DNA of 64,000 nt. It comes from Lysobacter auxotrophicus (GTDB lineage Bacteria > Pseudomonadota > Gammaproteobacteria > Xanthomonadales > Xanthomonadaceae). The notes below the pieces were generated by a model. It was not told where the DNA came from, searched no databases, and saw only the letters and a list, made by a program, of their open reading frames with translations. Both the position numbers and the translations under genes were made by a program. Of the stretch, positions 1 to 12,777 are shown piece after piece. The DNA is taken from NCBI RefSeq assembly GCF_027924565.1, contig NZ_AP027041.1, positions 310,001-374,000 of the forward strand, given 5' to 3'. Each line of letters begins with the position of its first letter. Within the stretch, counting starts at the first letter, position 1.

Positions 1-395
1 TGCATCGCGCCGGTACCGATCGTCCAGTAACCGGCGGCGGCGTTGTGCACGGAGTTATGGAAACGCGTCGGCGACAACGCGCGCGGATCGGCCGCCAGCG
101 TCGTGCACATGTAATCGGTGATCGCCAGTTCGCCGTGCGTGGAGGCGAACACCGACGGCAGCGATGCGGGGTCGCGCGACGCGGCTTCGCATGCGGCCAT
201 GGCGACTTCGAGCGCGATGGCGACGGTTTCCGGCGCGCGGCGGCGTTCGTTCGCGGGCAGCAGTTGCGGCGATGGACGCGATGGCGCATCCGGCGGCTGC
301 GTGCCGCTGGCCGCGAATTCGCGCGCCGCCGTCCACGAGGGCAGTCCCCGCGTCCAGAAGCCGATGCCTTCGATCCTTGCTTCCAGACGGCTCAT
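1..395 (-). CDS. Ketosynthase-like chain-length factor, partial (aryl polyene type)
   Basis: Only the N-terminal 131 codons are present; the gene runs off the left edge. It starts at ATG 395 and overlaps the stop of the upstream ketosynthase by four bases (ATGA), so the two are translationally coupled. The protein begins MSRLEARIEGIGFWTRGLPS and contains STHGELAITDYMC followed by SPTRFHNSVHNAAAGYW. That pattern matches the short ketoacyl-synthase family (Ketoacyl-synt_2) of aryl polyene and xanthomonadin clusters, where such proteins are thought to act as chain-length or partner subunits. The catalytic region may lie outside the window, so whether it is active cannot be judged. Assignment to a pigment pathway is inference from the paired ketosynthases. 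Confidence 0.75.
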   Translation of the reverse strand, partial: MSRLEARIEGIGFWTRGLPSWTAAREFAASGTQPPDAPSRPSPQLLPANERRRAPETVAIALEVAMAACEAASRDPASLPSVFASTHGELAITDYMCTTLAADPRALSPTRFHNSVHNAAAGYWTIGTGAM

Positions 396-1579
396 GCGCG
401 ACCGAACACCAGCGAGCAGTTGTTGCCGCCGAAACCGAAGGAATTGTTCATCGCGTAGCGGATCTGCGCGCGTTGCGACGCGAAGCGGATCTGCGGACCG
501 CACGCGGGATCGGGCGTGTCGCTGCCGAGCGTGCCCGGCAGTTCGCCGCGTTCCAGCGCGATCAGCGCGATCGTCGATTCGACGATGCCCGCCGCGCCGA
601 GCGTGTGCCCCGTCCAGCCCTTGGTCGAACTGGCGTGCAACGCGTCGGGGAAGACGGAGGCGACGGCGGCGGCTTCGACGGAATCGTTCGCCGGCGTGGC
701 CGTGCCGTGCAGGTTGAGGTAACCGACCTCGTCCGCGTCGATGCCGGCGCGCGCGAGCGCATCGCGCATCGCCAGCCGTGCACCGAGGCCTTCCGGATGC
801 GGCGAGGACATGTGGTGCGCGTCGCTGGATTCGCCATAGCCGCGCAACTGCAGGCCGGTGTCGCCCTCGCTCGCGCGTTCGAGCAGCGCGAAGCCGCCGG
901 CCTCGCCGAGCGACAACCCGTTGCGCGTCGCATCGAACGGACGGCAGGGTTCGCTCGCCACCAGTTGCAGCGAATTGAAGCCGAACAGCACGCTGCCGCA
1001 GAGCGTGTCGACGCCGCCGACCAGCGCGGCGTCGGCCAGGCCGGCGTCGATCAGGCGCGCGGCCTGCGCGAACACCTTCGCGCTGGACGAGCACGCGGTC
1101 GCCACGGTGATGCACGGTCCACGCAGTCCGGTGGCCTGTTGCACGAACTCGCCCAGCGAATGCGGCGTGTGCACGTGCGGACGCGCGTAGGGCTCGGCGA
1201 ACTCGCCGTCCTCCAGCGCGGTGTACGCCGCCTCGGTGCTGCCGATGCTGGACGTCGACGTGCCGACGATCACCGCGATGCGGTCGGCGCCGTGTCGCGC
1301 GACGGCGGCGTCGATCGCATCGCGCATGCCGTCCTGTTCCAGCGCGAGCCAGGCCAGGCGGTTGTTGCGCGAATCCCACGGCTCCAGCGCCGCGGGCAGG
1401 GCGATGGATTCGAGCCCGTCGACGCGGCCGATCCAGCAGTCCAGGCGCCCGGCATCGGCATCGCCGAAATCGTTCCGGCGCAGGCCGCTGCGGCCTTCCC
1501 GCAATGCCGTCGCCAGCGCATCCCGCCCGGGGCCGACGGCGCTGGTCGCGGTGCAGGCACGGATCGCGAGGGGCGACAT
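392..1579 (-). CDS. Beta-ketoacyl-ACP synthase (FabB/FabF-like, aryl polyene type)
   Basis: Condensing enzyme that extends an ACP-bound acyl or polyene chain with malonyl-ACP. The Cys-His-His triad is intact: Cys in TVATACSSSA (residue 163), His in NLHGTATPAND (291) and His in GWTGHTLGAAG (325), followed by NNSFGFGGNN near the C terminus. The length of 395 residues is usual for KAS I/II. I chose ATG 1579 (MSPLAIRACTATSAVG) because family members begin there. A GTG at 1615 would add 12 residues, and neither start has a clear ribosome binding site. The gene is coupled by ATGA to the following chain-length-factor-like gene, which suggests an aryl polyene (xanthomonadin-like) operon continuing beyond the window rather than housekeeping fatty-acid synthesis. 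Confidence 0.85.
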   Translation of the reverse strand: MSPLAIRACTATSAVGPGRDALATALREGRSGLRRNDFGDADAGRLDCWIGRVDGLESIALPAALEPWDSRNNRLAWLALEQDGMRDAIDAAVARHGADRIAVIVGTSTSSIGSTEAAYTALEDGEFAEPYARPHVHTPHSLGEFVQQATGLRGPCITVATACSSSAKVFAQAARLIDAGLADAALVGGVDTLCGSVLFGFNSLQLVASEPCRPFDATRNGLSLGEAGGFALLERASEGDTGLQLRGYGESSDAHHMSSPHPEGLGARLAMRDALARAGIDADEVGYLNLHGTATPANDSVEAAAVASVFPDALHASSTKGWTGHTLGAAGIVESTIALIALERGELPGTLGSDTPDPACGPQIRFASQRAQIRYAMNNSFGFGGNNCSLVFGRA

Positions 1580-1765
1580 GCGGCGGACGGTGGACGGCGG
1601 AAGCGTGGACGGCACGAAAGATTCCCGGGCGAAGGTCGCGAAAGTATAGCCAGCGGGGTGGTGACGGCCTCCGTGCGGGACCGTGGCGCCCCGCCGTATT
1701 CACGGGGCGTGGAGGGGATGTCGGATTGAGGTGAAGCGCCGATGTGCCCGGCGCTTCGCGCTTTG

Positions 1766-1848
1766 GTAGCCCGGGTAAGCGAAGCGCACCCTGGGCAGTG
1801 GCGCCGGGCACGTTCCCCGGGTGCGGCCTCCGGCCTTACCCGGGCTAC
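1766..1848. repeat. Inverted GTAGCCCGGGTAAGC element
   Basis: The left arm reads GTAGCCCGGGTAAGCGAAGC and the right arm ends CGGCCTTACCCGGGCTAC, so the element can fold into a long hairpin. Full or half copies of the same sequence occur at 22640-22670, 36096-36125, 36271-36299, 51281-51364 and, degenerate, at 60908-60963. All are intergenic. Confidence 0.8.
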
Positions 1849-1898
1849 CAGAGCAAAGACTCGGTGCCGCGAGCGCGGGCCACGTTTCGCGACCCAAT

Positions 1899-1919
1899 CC
1901 CTCTCCCGGTAGGAGAGGG
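1899..1919 (-). terminator. GC-rich CCCTCTCCC hairpin 3' of the DUF885 gene
   Basis: CCCTCTCC pairs with GGAGAGGG around a five-base loop, 19 bases past the DUF885 stop codon. It lacks a U-tract, so it is either a weak terminator or 3' stabilising hairpin. Related hairpins lie at 13342-13364, 26969-26990 and 41198-41220. Confidence 0.45.
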
Positions 1920-1937
1920 GCTGGCGCCGGGGCGGAC

Positions 1938-3764
1938 TTACTTCTTCAACTGCGCCGGAATGAACTGCTCGCGCACCGCCTTCGCCAGCAGGTCCGGCGG
2001 GAGCAGGCCCTGGTCGAGCAGGAAGTTGTTGAACGCGAGGCGGTCGAACTTGTCGCCCAGCGCGATCTCGGTCTCCATGCGCAGTTCGAGGATGCGGGTG
2101 TAGCCGTAGAAATAGCTGCCCGCCTGGCCCGGCGTATTGAAGGTGTAGCGATCCAGTTCCTGCTTGGTCATCGCTTCGGACAGCCCGACCTTCTCGCGCA
2201 GGATCTTCCCGGCGGCTTCGCGATCGATCATGCCCAGGTTCAGCATCGGATCGAGCATCGCGCGCGCCGCGCGCATCAGGCGGAACTGCAGCGCGATCAA
2301 CTGCCCGTCGAGCGGTTCGTACGGCACCATTTCGGCTTCGGCGTACAGCGCCCAGCCTTCCACGTTGACCGAATTGAACGCGAACATCGTGCGCGCCAGC
2401 GAGACGCCGCGCTCGACCATCGCGGTGAACTGCAGCTCGTGGCCTGGGCGGCCCTCGTGCGCGGACAGCGTCCAGCGCACCGCATCGAAGTTGAAGTCGT
2501 CGTACTGCAGCGCCTTGCCATCGGTGGTGGGCACGGACACCGGCAGGATGAACTGGCCCTGCTGGCCGGTGTTGCCGATCAACGGCGCCGGCAGGAAATG
2601 CGGTGCCGAGGTCTGCGCCGATTCGGCTTCGGACCCCAAACGCATCACCATCGGGCGGTTCGGCACGTCGACGATCTTCTCCTTGCGGATGATCGGATCG
2701 ATCTGGTCGATCACCGCGCGATAGCGCGCTTCCAGCTGGTCGTTGGGCATGTTGCGCTTCTTCAGCGCGTTGATGACGGCCACGTAGTCGCGCGGGTTGG
2801 CGACGTCGAGGTCGTTCGCCTTCGCCACCAGCGGCGCGAGCTGCTGCGCGGCCGCGCGCGTCTCCATGAACTCGACCTGCGCGCGGCGGAGCAGCACCTT
2901 GGGATCGATGTCGATGCCGTACTGCTTGAGGCTGTTGGCGTACATCTCCGGCGGCAGCTTCGTGTCGGTGCGCGCGTTGGGCAGCACGTTCGCGCGCGCC
3001 CAGTCGCCGTACGCCTTGAGCTGCGTGTCCATGGCGGCGAGCGCGGGCTGCGCGCCTTCGACCTTGTACTTGGCGAACAGCTTGCGGATGCCGTCGGCGT
3101 AGGTGGCGATGTTGGTCAGCGCCTGCTCGACTTCGAGCTTCGTCGGCGGCACGAGCTTCGCATTCGCTGCGGCTTCGGTGTAGCGCGCCATCGCCAGTTC
3201 GGTCACCGGCGTCTTCTCGGCGCCCTGGCCGACGTAGTTCTGCAGGCGTTCCAGCGCCTTCGCGCGACGCTCCGGCGGCGTCTGGTCCGACAGCAGCGAC
3301 TGCAGGCCGCCGAACATCGTCTGCGCGACGTCGCTCCACGGCAGCATCAGGCGCTGCGTGAGTTCGCTGGTGAGGATGTTGTCGTCGGCGGCCTGGATCA
3401 TGATTTCCAGGTCCTGGCGCACGTTGGGGTCGCGTTCGGTGGCGAGCTTCGCCTTCAGCTCGTTACGTGCCTTCGCCGTCGCGGCGCGGAAGCGCTCCGC
3501 GTTCTGCGGCTTGAAGTCGGCGACGCGCTCGTCGTAGCCCGGCACGCCGAGGAACGACATGCCCTCCGGCGCGAACTCGGCCTGCGCCTTCACCAGGATG
3601 TCGGCGTATTCGTTGCTCTTGGCCACCCACGCCGGTGCAGGTTTGGCGGCGGCGGGCTTCGTCGCGGCGGGCTTGGCGGCCGGCTGCGCGGCGTGGGCGA
3701 GCAGCGGCGCGCCGATGGCGAGGGTGAGGGACAGGGCAATCGCGAGGGTCAGCGGCTTGGTCAT
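1938..3764 (-). CDS. DUF885 family exported metallohydrolase-like protein
   Basis: A 608-residue protein with a signal peptide (MTKPLTLAIALSLTLAIGAP, then AHA) and an Ala/Lys/Pro-rich linker to about residue 45. The body is a DUF885 domain. The family hallmark motifs are present: HEGRPGHELQ (His436 and His442) and EGWALYAEAE (from residue 469), which together look like a zinc site of a gluzincin-type peptidase. DUF885 proteins are widespread secreted proteins with presumed peptidase activity but little direct biochemistry, so the substrate is unknown. ATG 3764 is preferred over the TTG at 3773. The gene is transcribed alone, divergently from the alpha-2-macroglobulin gene 153 bp away. Confidence 0.85.
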   Translation of the reverse strand: MTKPLTLAIALSLTLAIGAPLLAHAAQPAAKPAATKPAAAKPAPAWVAKSNEYADILVKAQAEFAPEGMSFLGVPGYDERVADFKPQNAERFRAATAKARNELKAKLATERDPNVRQDLEIMIQAADDNILTSELTQRLMLPWSDVAQTMFGGLQSLLSDQTPPERRAKALERLQNYVGQGAEKTPVTELAMARYTEAAANAKLVPPTKLEVEQALTNIATYADGIRKLFAKYKVEGAQPALAAMDTQLKAYGDWARANVLPNARTDTKLPPEMYANSLKQYGIDIDPKVLLRRAQVEFMETRAAAQQLAPLVAKANDLDVANPRDYVAVINALKKRNMPNDQLEARYRAVIDQIDPIIRKEKIVDVPNRPMVMRLGSEAESAQTSAPHFLPAPLIGNTGQQGQFILPVSVPTTDGKALQYDDFNFDAVRWTLSAHEGRPGHELQFTAMVERGVSLARTMFAFNSVNVEGWALYAEAEMVPYEPLDGQLIALQFRLMRAARAMLDPMLNLGMIDREAAGKILREKVGLSEAMTKQELDRYTFNTPGQAGSYFYGYTRILELRMETEIALGDKFDRLAFNNFLLDQGLLPPDLLAKAVREQFIPAQLKK

Positions 3765-3917
3765 GGGAGGCAATGTGTGGTGGACGGGGCGAGGATGGAG
3801 GCTCCGTCGCGCGCAGCCCAGCCCCGAAGGTCATACCGCCCTCCGGCTGCGCGCAGGCGATGCGCTATCGTCGCCCCGGGGATGGAATGCCGGCGACCGC
3901 CGGCCGCAGGGAGTCGC

Positions 3918-6900
3918 ATGTTCCGCAAGACGCTGGTCGTCGGTTGCCTCGCAGCCGTCTTCTGTTTCGCCCATTTGCCCGCGCGCGCGCAGGGTTCGGT
4001 TCCCGAAGCGCGCTTCACCGCGTCGGACCAGCTGGTCATCGACTTCCCGCAGGCCGTGCAGGCCTGGGACAACCGCGTCGGCGATGCCGGTGTGCGCCTG
4101 CAGCCCGACCAGCCCAGGACCTGTCGCTGGGACAGCGAAACCCGACTGGCCTGCGCCTTCGAAACGGCCCCGAAAGGCGCCACGCGCTACCGCATCGATC
4201 TGGATGCCGGCCTGAAGACCTGGGACGGCAAGCGCCTTCCGGCACGAACGCTGTTTGCCGAGACCGCACGTCCTACGGTGCGGGCATCGATCGACGAGTG
4301 GCGCCACGGCGCGCCGTCGATCACGGTGTGGTCCTCCGCGCAAGTCGCGCCAAAGGCATTGCAGGCAGCGCTGCGCCTGCGCATCGACGGCGAAGCGGTC
4401 GCATTGCCGTTACCGACGCGGCTTGCGTCGGAACGGTGGCAACGCGGGTTCGCGCGTTTTCGCATCCACCTGCCACGGATCGATGGCGCCAACCGGACGC
4501 TGCAACTGGACGTCGCGCCTGGGTTGCGTTCGACCGAAGGCCCGTTGCCCGGCACGCAGGAAGCCACGCTTCTGAAGGCGTTGGCGAACGAGCCGTTCGC
4601 TGTGCGACGGCTCGTGTGTCCGAGGCGCGAGGGTCTGGTCGATGCGCCCAATCGTGGCGGCTCGATCCTCGCGCGCTGCCTGCCCGGCGCACCGATCCGG
4701 CTGGAGTTCTCGCGCCGGCTTCCACTGCAGGCGCGCGATACCGTCACCCGGCAGTTGCCTGCGGGGCTGACGGTTGCGCCGCAACGCTGGTGGCATTCGG
4801 CTTCGACGGACGGCGTGCAGCGCGCACCAGGGGATTGGCTTGCCTTGGAGGCGCAGGCCGCCCATGACGCTTACGCGCTCGCGCTGGGCGATCTGCGTGG
4901 CGAGGACAACGAACGCCTGGCGCCAGTGCGTATCGACGTCCAGACCGATGCGGCGCTACCGCAACTGGTGGCGCCCAGGACCGCCGCGCTGCTGGTCTCC
5001 GGCGCGCCTTCGTCTGCGCGGCTGAAGGCGATCAATGCAGGCGATATCGCCATCGACGTGGACGGCGTGGGTGCGCGCGCGCGCCACGAGACCGTCCACG
5101 TTCGCGGCATGAAGGACGCAACCGTCGAGGCCGCCTCGTCCGTCGCGCGGCGCACGCTTGCCGATGGCGGCTGGGTGAGCTGGACGCCGGAGCGAACCGA
5201 GCGGAGGGCAGGCGACTTCGACGGATCCACCGGGCCGGTGCAGTTCGCGGCCCCCGCGTTCGACCTGTACACCGTGCGAGGCGTGCGCGAGGTGCTGGTC
5301 TGGGCCAACGAGTGGGAACGCGATGCGGCGGTGTCCGGCGCGGACGTCGAACTGTTGTTGCGCGAACGTGCGGAAGACGGCTTCCGTGTGGTCGCGCGCG
5401 GTACCACCAGCAAGGACGGTGTTGCGCTGCTGCGCCTGCCCGACGATGTCGTGTTGCCGCAGAACGATGACGAACCCTCCAAAGCGACGTGGCTGGTGCG
5501 CGCGCGACAGCGCTGGCATGGCCGGCGCGCCGTCTTGCCATTGGAGACGGGTTGGTCCGGCCAGCTTGGCCACGCGCTCAGGCGCGTCACCTGGGGCGTG
5601 AGCGACCGGCCGATGTACCGGCCCGGCGATACCGTGCATTACCGGCTGTGGCGCCGCGACCGCAACGGCGCGCGACTGCAGGCGGTCGGCGCCGAGGCAC
5701 CACTGACGCTGCGGCTGCACGACGACAACGAAGGCAAGACGATCACGCAATGGCAGGCCATCCCGTCGGCCGCCGGCGACATCGCCGGCGAACTACGGTT
5801 GCCCATCCACCTCACCGATGGCACGTACTGCATCGGCGCGCCGGGCGAGCGCGGCTACGGCGCCGAAGGCGCCTGCTTCTACGTCGGCGTCTACCGCGCG
5901 CAGGACCTGTGGGCCGAGCTGTCCGTAACGCCCGGCGTATTGCGCGATGGCCAGCGGTTCACCGCGTGGCTGAGAGCCGGCTACTACTCAGGTGGAACCG
6001 CCGCGGGCATCGCGATAAAGAATCTCGAGCTGACGATCGAACCGTTCGGCTTCGCCGAGGCCTACCCGGACTACGCGGCGTACCGGTTCATCAACAGCGA
6101 CGACGACGCGTACGAGCGCGTTTCGATCGATGTCGACGCAGCCAGCGCGGACGACACGCTCGATCGCGAGGGACGATCGCAACTGGACGCCACGCTGCCG
6201 GGCGACAGCAACCCGCGACGCCCGCCGTTCGGCATGTTGGCGCTGTCGACGGAAGTCGCACCGCAGGGTCGCGAGGGAACCGTCGCGAGCGACAGCTCGG
6301 TGCTGTACGCGCGCTATCCGGCCTTCGTCGGCCTGCGCACTCTTCCGGCGTGGCCGCGGGGCGATGCGCCGATCCAGCTGGAAGGTGTCGTCGTCGATGC
6401 GGCGGGACATGCGATGCCCGATGCCGCCATCACGGTGGACGTGGAGTTCCTGTCCCTCGCCGACGACGACGCGAACACGCGGCGCCTGACGCAATGCGCG
6501 CTGCGCGCAGGCGTTGCGACCCGCTGCGACTTCCCGCGGCCTGGCAGCGGTCTGTATCGCTTCACCGCGCACAGCGGTGACGCCGCACCGGTGCAGCTGG
6601 ATCGCTACCTGTGGCTCGGCGGTGAATCGATGCAGGCGGACATCGACGAAACCGCACTGGAGATCGCCGCCGAGGCGGATGGCGCGACGCTACAGGCGAC
6701 GCTGCGCCAGCCGTTCGAGCGGGCGCGCGCGCTGTTCGTCATAGCCAGTCACGACCGGATCGAGGACTACCGCGTCGAAACGGTCGCCGGCAACGTCGCG
6801 CAATTCGAACTGCCCCGCGTGGACTCCCCGCATTCACAGGTGCACGTGTACGTGCGCGACGCCGACCTGGAGGTGTCGGACGGGCAGGACGACGAGCGCA

Positions 6901-9599
6901 CGCCGGTGGAGGTCGAAACGGCCGATGCGCGCGTGCCGACCCTCCCGGAGCCCGACGCGAAGCCGGCGCCGGTGTCGGTTCGCTTCGAACCGGGGCGCAC
7001 CGAACCGGGCATGCAGGCGCGCGTGGTGCTGCACAACGACAGCGCGGCCGAGCGCGATGTCGCGCTGTCGGTGATGGACGACGCGCTTCGCTCGCTCGCG
7101 CAGCGCTGGCTGGAATACGCCAATCCGCATGGGGCCTCGCTGCTGGGCGCGCTGGGCCACGGCGGCCGCCTCGATCCGGCGGGTTTCGGCGACTTCGTCG
7201 ATGACGCTAAATGGCGTTACCTGCTTCCGTGGCCCGAAGACACACGCGGCTCCGACTCCGGCGCGGCCTCCTGGAACGGAACGCCGCTTCCGCCGCCGCC
7301 GGGGGAGCCGCCCGTGATCGTCGACGATCCTTCGCCGCTGGATGCGCCCGCGGGCTTCAACGAGGTCGCCGGCAACACGACGCTCGACCGGATCGAAGTC
7401 ACCGGCTCGCGCATCACCCGCGCCCAATTGGAATCGCGCGAAGCCAAGGCGCCCGATGGCACGCTGAAGGCGCCCGAGCAGCGCGGAAACGAATCGCGCG
7501 ACGCGCAGGCCCTGGCGCGCGTCCGCACCCGTTTCGCCGACACCGCGGCGTGGCATCCCGATCTGCGTCTTGCGCCGGGTGAGACGCGCATCGTCGAGGT
7601 GACGCTGCCGGATAACCTGACGCGCTGGCGTGCGGTCGTGTGGAGCAGCGACGCCGACGATGGCTTCGCCATGACCGAAGCGACGCTGGAAACCGGATTG
7701 CCACTGGAAGCGCGCCTGCAGGCGCCGGTGCGACTGTATCCGGGCGACCAGTCGCGCCTGATTGCGCACGTGCGACAGACCGGCGATAACGCGACCGACG
7801 TCCAGGCCGCACTGCGTTTCGAAGGTGCGAATGCGCCGACGGACCGCCAGGCCACGCTGCGGCTCGCACCGGGCGGGCAGGGAAGTTTCGGCAGCGTCAT
7901 CGCGCCGCAGGAGGTGGGCACGATCACCGCCGTGGCGAGCGCATCTTCGGCCGACGCGCACGACGCCGTCGCGCAGCCCATCGAAGTAGCAACGCCGCGC
8001 ATCGCCGCGCGCAAGGTGCTGGCCGGCTGGCTGGGCGATGCACCCGTCGAGCTCGACATCCCGACATTGCCGGCGAACGCGTCCGATGCCAGCGTCCACG
8101 TCTCCCTCCAGCACGGCGTAGCCGGCATGGTCGAGGACTGGACGCGTTACATGCAGGCGTATCCGCATCGCTGCTGGGAGCAGATCCTCAGCCGCGCGGT
8201 GGCGGCGGCGCTGGCGCTCCAACGCGGCGATACGACGTGGAGCGATGCGTCCGCCGTCGTGCGCGAGGCGATCGACAACGCGGCGGTCTTCCAGGACTCG
8301 GATGGTGGGTTCCGCTATTTCACCGGCGCACACGATTGGAGCGATCCGGCGTCGAAGACCGTCCTGACCGCGTACACCGTCGAGGCCTTCGCCGTGCTGC
8401 GCAGCCTGGGGCATCCGGTGCAGGACGCTATCGAGAAGAACGCAGCCGGGTTCCTCGAACACGTGAAGCCACTCGCCGAACCGGGCGAGTCACGTGATGC
8501 CGCCACGCTGGCGTTGTCGCGCTTCGCCTTCGCGGCGGCGGTCCGCACCGATGTCGAACCCGCGCAGCTCGACGCGCTGTGGCGGCAGTGGGATCGCCTG
8601 CCGCTATCGGCGCAGGTCGCGACCGCGCGTGCGCTGGAGGGCAATGCGCATGCGGCCGCCACCCAGGCGAAGCAGCGGCTGATCGCCACCACCGCGGAGC
8701 ATGGCGGGGCGCGTTCGTTCCGAGCGGCGGACTGGCAGGACCAATGGATGAGCTCGGACCTGCGCGAGCAATGCAACCTGATCGCGTTGCTCGATCGCAA
8801 GCCCGACGCCGCGACGGCCGAGGTGCGGCGCACGCTCGTCGCGGGATTGATGGACCTGTATGGCGGCACGCGCAGCGTCGACACGCAGAGCGGCGCGACC
8901 TGCCTGATGGCGCTCCAGCGGAACGCGCGCGATGCTGGCGGCGACACGGCGGCGCGTGTCGAACTCGGCAGCGCGCAGGGCGAACTGCGGTTGCGTTCCG
9001 GCGAACGCAATACGCAATGGGTCGCGCCACTTGCGCAAGCCGGGCAGCTGCGCATCGCGGCGGCCCCTGGGTCCTCGGGCGAAACGCCCACCGGTTTCAT
9101 CGCCGAACTGCGCTACCAGGAAGATGCGCGCGTCGCCCAGGCGTCGGCGATCGGGCTGGCGATCGCGCGTCGCTACGCGGTCTTCCGCAGCGGCGAGTGG
9201 CAACTTCTGCGCGGTGGCGCAGTTCGTGAAGGCGAGTGGATCAGGATCACGCTGGCGATCGATAACAGCGCAACACGCCGCTTCATCGCCATCACCGACC
9301 AGGTGCCGGGCGGACTGCGCCCGACCGACCTGAGCCTGTCCGGCGTCGTGGTGCGGGATATAGAGCGCGTGTCCGATACCGGCAGCGGCGCGTTCGCCAC
9401 GCGCCGCCTGGATGCCCGCGCGCCGAAGTTCTACGCGGAAACGTTGCCCGCCGGCCACCATGAAGTGCATTACTTCGCCTTGGCCGGCAACGGTGGCGAT
9501 TACCTGGCCGCGCCCGCGGTAGCTGAACCGATGTATGGCGGCGCGGGCACCGCGCGTACCGCAGCGGCGCGCATCCGCATCGTCGCCCAGGAGCGTTGA
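3918..9599 (+). CDS. Alpha-2-macroglobulin family protein with thioester motif
   Basis: A 1893-residue envelope protein. Bacterial alpha-2-macroglobulins trap attacking proteases by a bait region and a reactive thioester. Signal peptide: MFRKTLVVGCLAAVFC then ARAQ; no convincing lipobox, so probably periplasmic and soluble. Macroglobulin domains fill the first 1100 residues (SDRPMYRPGDTVHYRLWRRD from about residue 561 marks the MG2/MG3 area). The thioester motif CWEQ is intact at 1419-1422, at the start of an alpha-helical thioester domain. Residues 1161-1166 read VTGSRI in a low-complexity stretch where the bait would be expected. The usual neighbour pbpC (PBP1C) is absent nearby. The open frame extends upstream to 1821, but only from ATG 3918 is there a signal peptide. 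A terminator follows at 9621-9646. Confidence 0.92.
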   Translation: MFRKTLVVGCLAAVFCFAHLPARAQGSVPEARFTASDQLVIDFPQAVQAWDNRVGDAGVRLQPDQPRTCRWDSETRLACAFETAPKGATRYRIDLDAGLKTWDGKRLPARTLFAETARPTVRASIDEWRHGAPSITVWSSAQVAPKALQAALRLRIDGEAVALPLPTRLASERWQRGFARFRIHLPRIDGANRTLQLDVAPGLRSTEGPLPGTQEATLLKALANEPFAVRRLVCPRREGLVDAPNRGGSILARCLPGAPIRLEFSRRLPLQARDTVTRQLPAGLTVAPQRWWHSASTDGVQRAPGDWLALEAQAAHDAYALALGDLRGEDNERLAPVRIDVQTDAALPQLVAPRTAALLVSGAPSSARLKAINAGDIAIDVDGVGARARHETVHVRGMKDATVEAASSVARRTLADGGWVSWTPERTERRAGDFDGSTGPVQFAAPAFDLYTVRGVREVLVWANEWERDAAVSGADVELLLRERAEDGFRVVARGTTSKDGVALLRLPDDVVLPQNDDEPSKATWLVRARQRWHGRRAVLPLETGWSGQLGHALRRVTWGVSDRPMYRPGDTVHYRLWRRDRNGARLQAVGAEAPLTLRLHDDNEGKTITQWQAIPSAAGDIAGELRLPIHLTDGTYCIGAPGERGYGAEGACFYVGVYRAQDLWAELSVTPGVLRDGQRFTAWLRAGYYSGGTAAGIAIKNLELTIEPFGFAEAYPDYAAYRFINSDDDAYERVSIDVDAASADDTLDREGRSQLDATLPGDSNPRRPPFGMLALSTEVAPQGREGTVASDSSVLYARYPAFVGLRTLPAWPRGDAPIQLEGVVVDAAGHAMPDAAITVDVEFLSLADDDANTRRLTQCALRAGVATRCDFPRPGSGLYRFTAHSGDAAPVQLDRYLWLGGESMQADIDETALEIAAEADGATLQATLRQPFERARALFVIASHDRIEDYRVETVAGNVAQFELPRVDSPHSQVHVYVRDADLEVSDGQDDERTPVEVETADARVPTLPEPDAKPAPVSVRFEPGRTEPGMQARVVLHNDSAAERDVALSVMDDALRSLAQRWLEYANPHGASLLGALGHGGRLDPAGFGDFVDDAKWRYLLPWPEDTRGSDSGAASWNGTPLPPPPGEPPVIVDDPSPLDAPAGFNEVAGNTTLDRIEVTGSRITRAQLESREAKAPDGTLKAPEQRGNESRDAQALARVRTRFADTAAWHPDLRLAPGETRIVEVTLPDNLTRWRAVVWSSDADDGFAMTEATLETGLPLEARLQAPVRLYPGDQSRLIAHVRQTGDNATDVQAALRFEGANAPTDRQATLRLAPGGQGSFGSVIAPQEVGTITAVASASSADAHDAVAQPIEVATPRIAARKVLAGWLGDAPVELDIPTLPANASDASVHVSLQHGVAGMVEDWTRYMQAYPHRCWEQILSRAVAAALALQRGDTTWSDASAVVREAIDNAAVFQDSDGGFRYFTGAHDWSDPASKTVLTAYTVEAFAVLRSLGHPVQDAIEKNAAGFLEHVKPLAEPGESRDAATLALSRFAFAAAVRTDVEPAQLDALWRQWDRLPLSAQVATARALEGNAHAAATQAKQRLIATTAEHGGARSFRAADWQDQWMSSDLREQCNLIALLDRKPDAATAEVRRTLVAGLMDLYGGTRSVDTQSGATCLMALQRNARDAGGDTAARVELGSAQGELRLRSGERNTQWVAPLAQAGQLRIAAAPGSSGETPTGFIAELRYQEDARVAQASAIGLAIARRYAVFRSGEWQLLRGGAVREGEWIRITLAIDNSATRRFIAITDQVPGGLRPTDLSLSGVVVRDIERVSDTGSGAFATRRLDARAPKFYAETLPAGHHEVHYFALAGNGGDYLAAPAVAEPMYGGAGTARTAAARIRIVAQER

Positions 9600-9617
9600 A
9601 GCCTGGTCGCACGCAAC

Positions 9618-9650
9618 AAAAAAGGGCCCGGCATGCCGGGCCCTTTCGTT
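9618..9650. terminator. Bidirectional Rho-independent terminator
   Basis: A perfect 26-bp palindrome, AAAGGGCCCGGC with its complement, at 9621-9646. It is flanked by an A-run on the left and a T-rich run on the right, so it can terminate both the alpha-2-macroglobulin gene and the converging S9 peptidase gene. Confidence 0.9.
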
Positions 9651-9667
9651 CTTTCGCGTCGATCCGC

Positions 9668-12615
<2,948 letters not shown>

Positions 12616-12777
12616 GGGCTGGGGCTCCGGCGGGGTGGGGGCCGTCCAGTGTAAGGGCAGGGGCGGTGTGCCCGGTCCGGCGGAACGCGATGCTCACTCC
12701 AAAGACAGGCCATCGTCGATTGGCGGCTGTCATGGCCCGCCGTTACCCTAGCCGGCCCCTTTCCGACCGAGCGCCGC

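Larger units (their letters stand above)
1616..1937. other. Intergenic region with two repeat elements
   Basis: There is no convincing gene here. The stretch holds an inverted GTAGCCCGGG element (1766-1848) and a CCCTCTCCC/GGGAGAGGG hairpin (1899-1919) next to the DUF885 stop codon. The right half of 1616-1765 is where the ketosynthase promoter should lie, but I see no strong hexamer pair. Confidence 0.6.

Noticed and set aside
1821-3917. Upstream extension of the alpha-2-macroglobulin reading frame (nearly 700 codons)
   Set aside because: It is antisense to the DUF885 gene, which has a signal peptide and family motifs. The extension is His/Arg/Gln-rich without any domain; in this GC range antisense frames stay open by codon bias.
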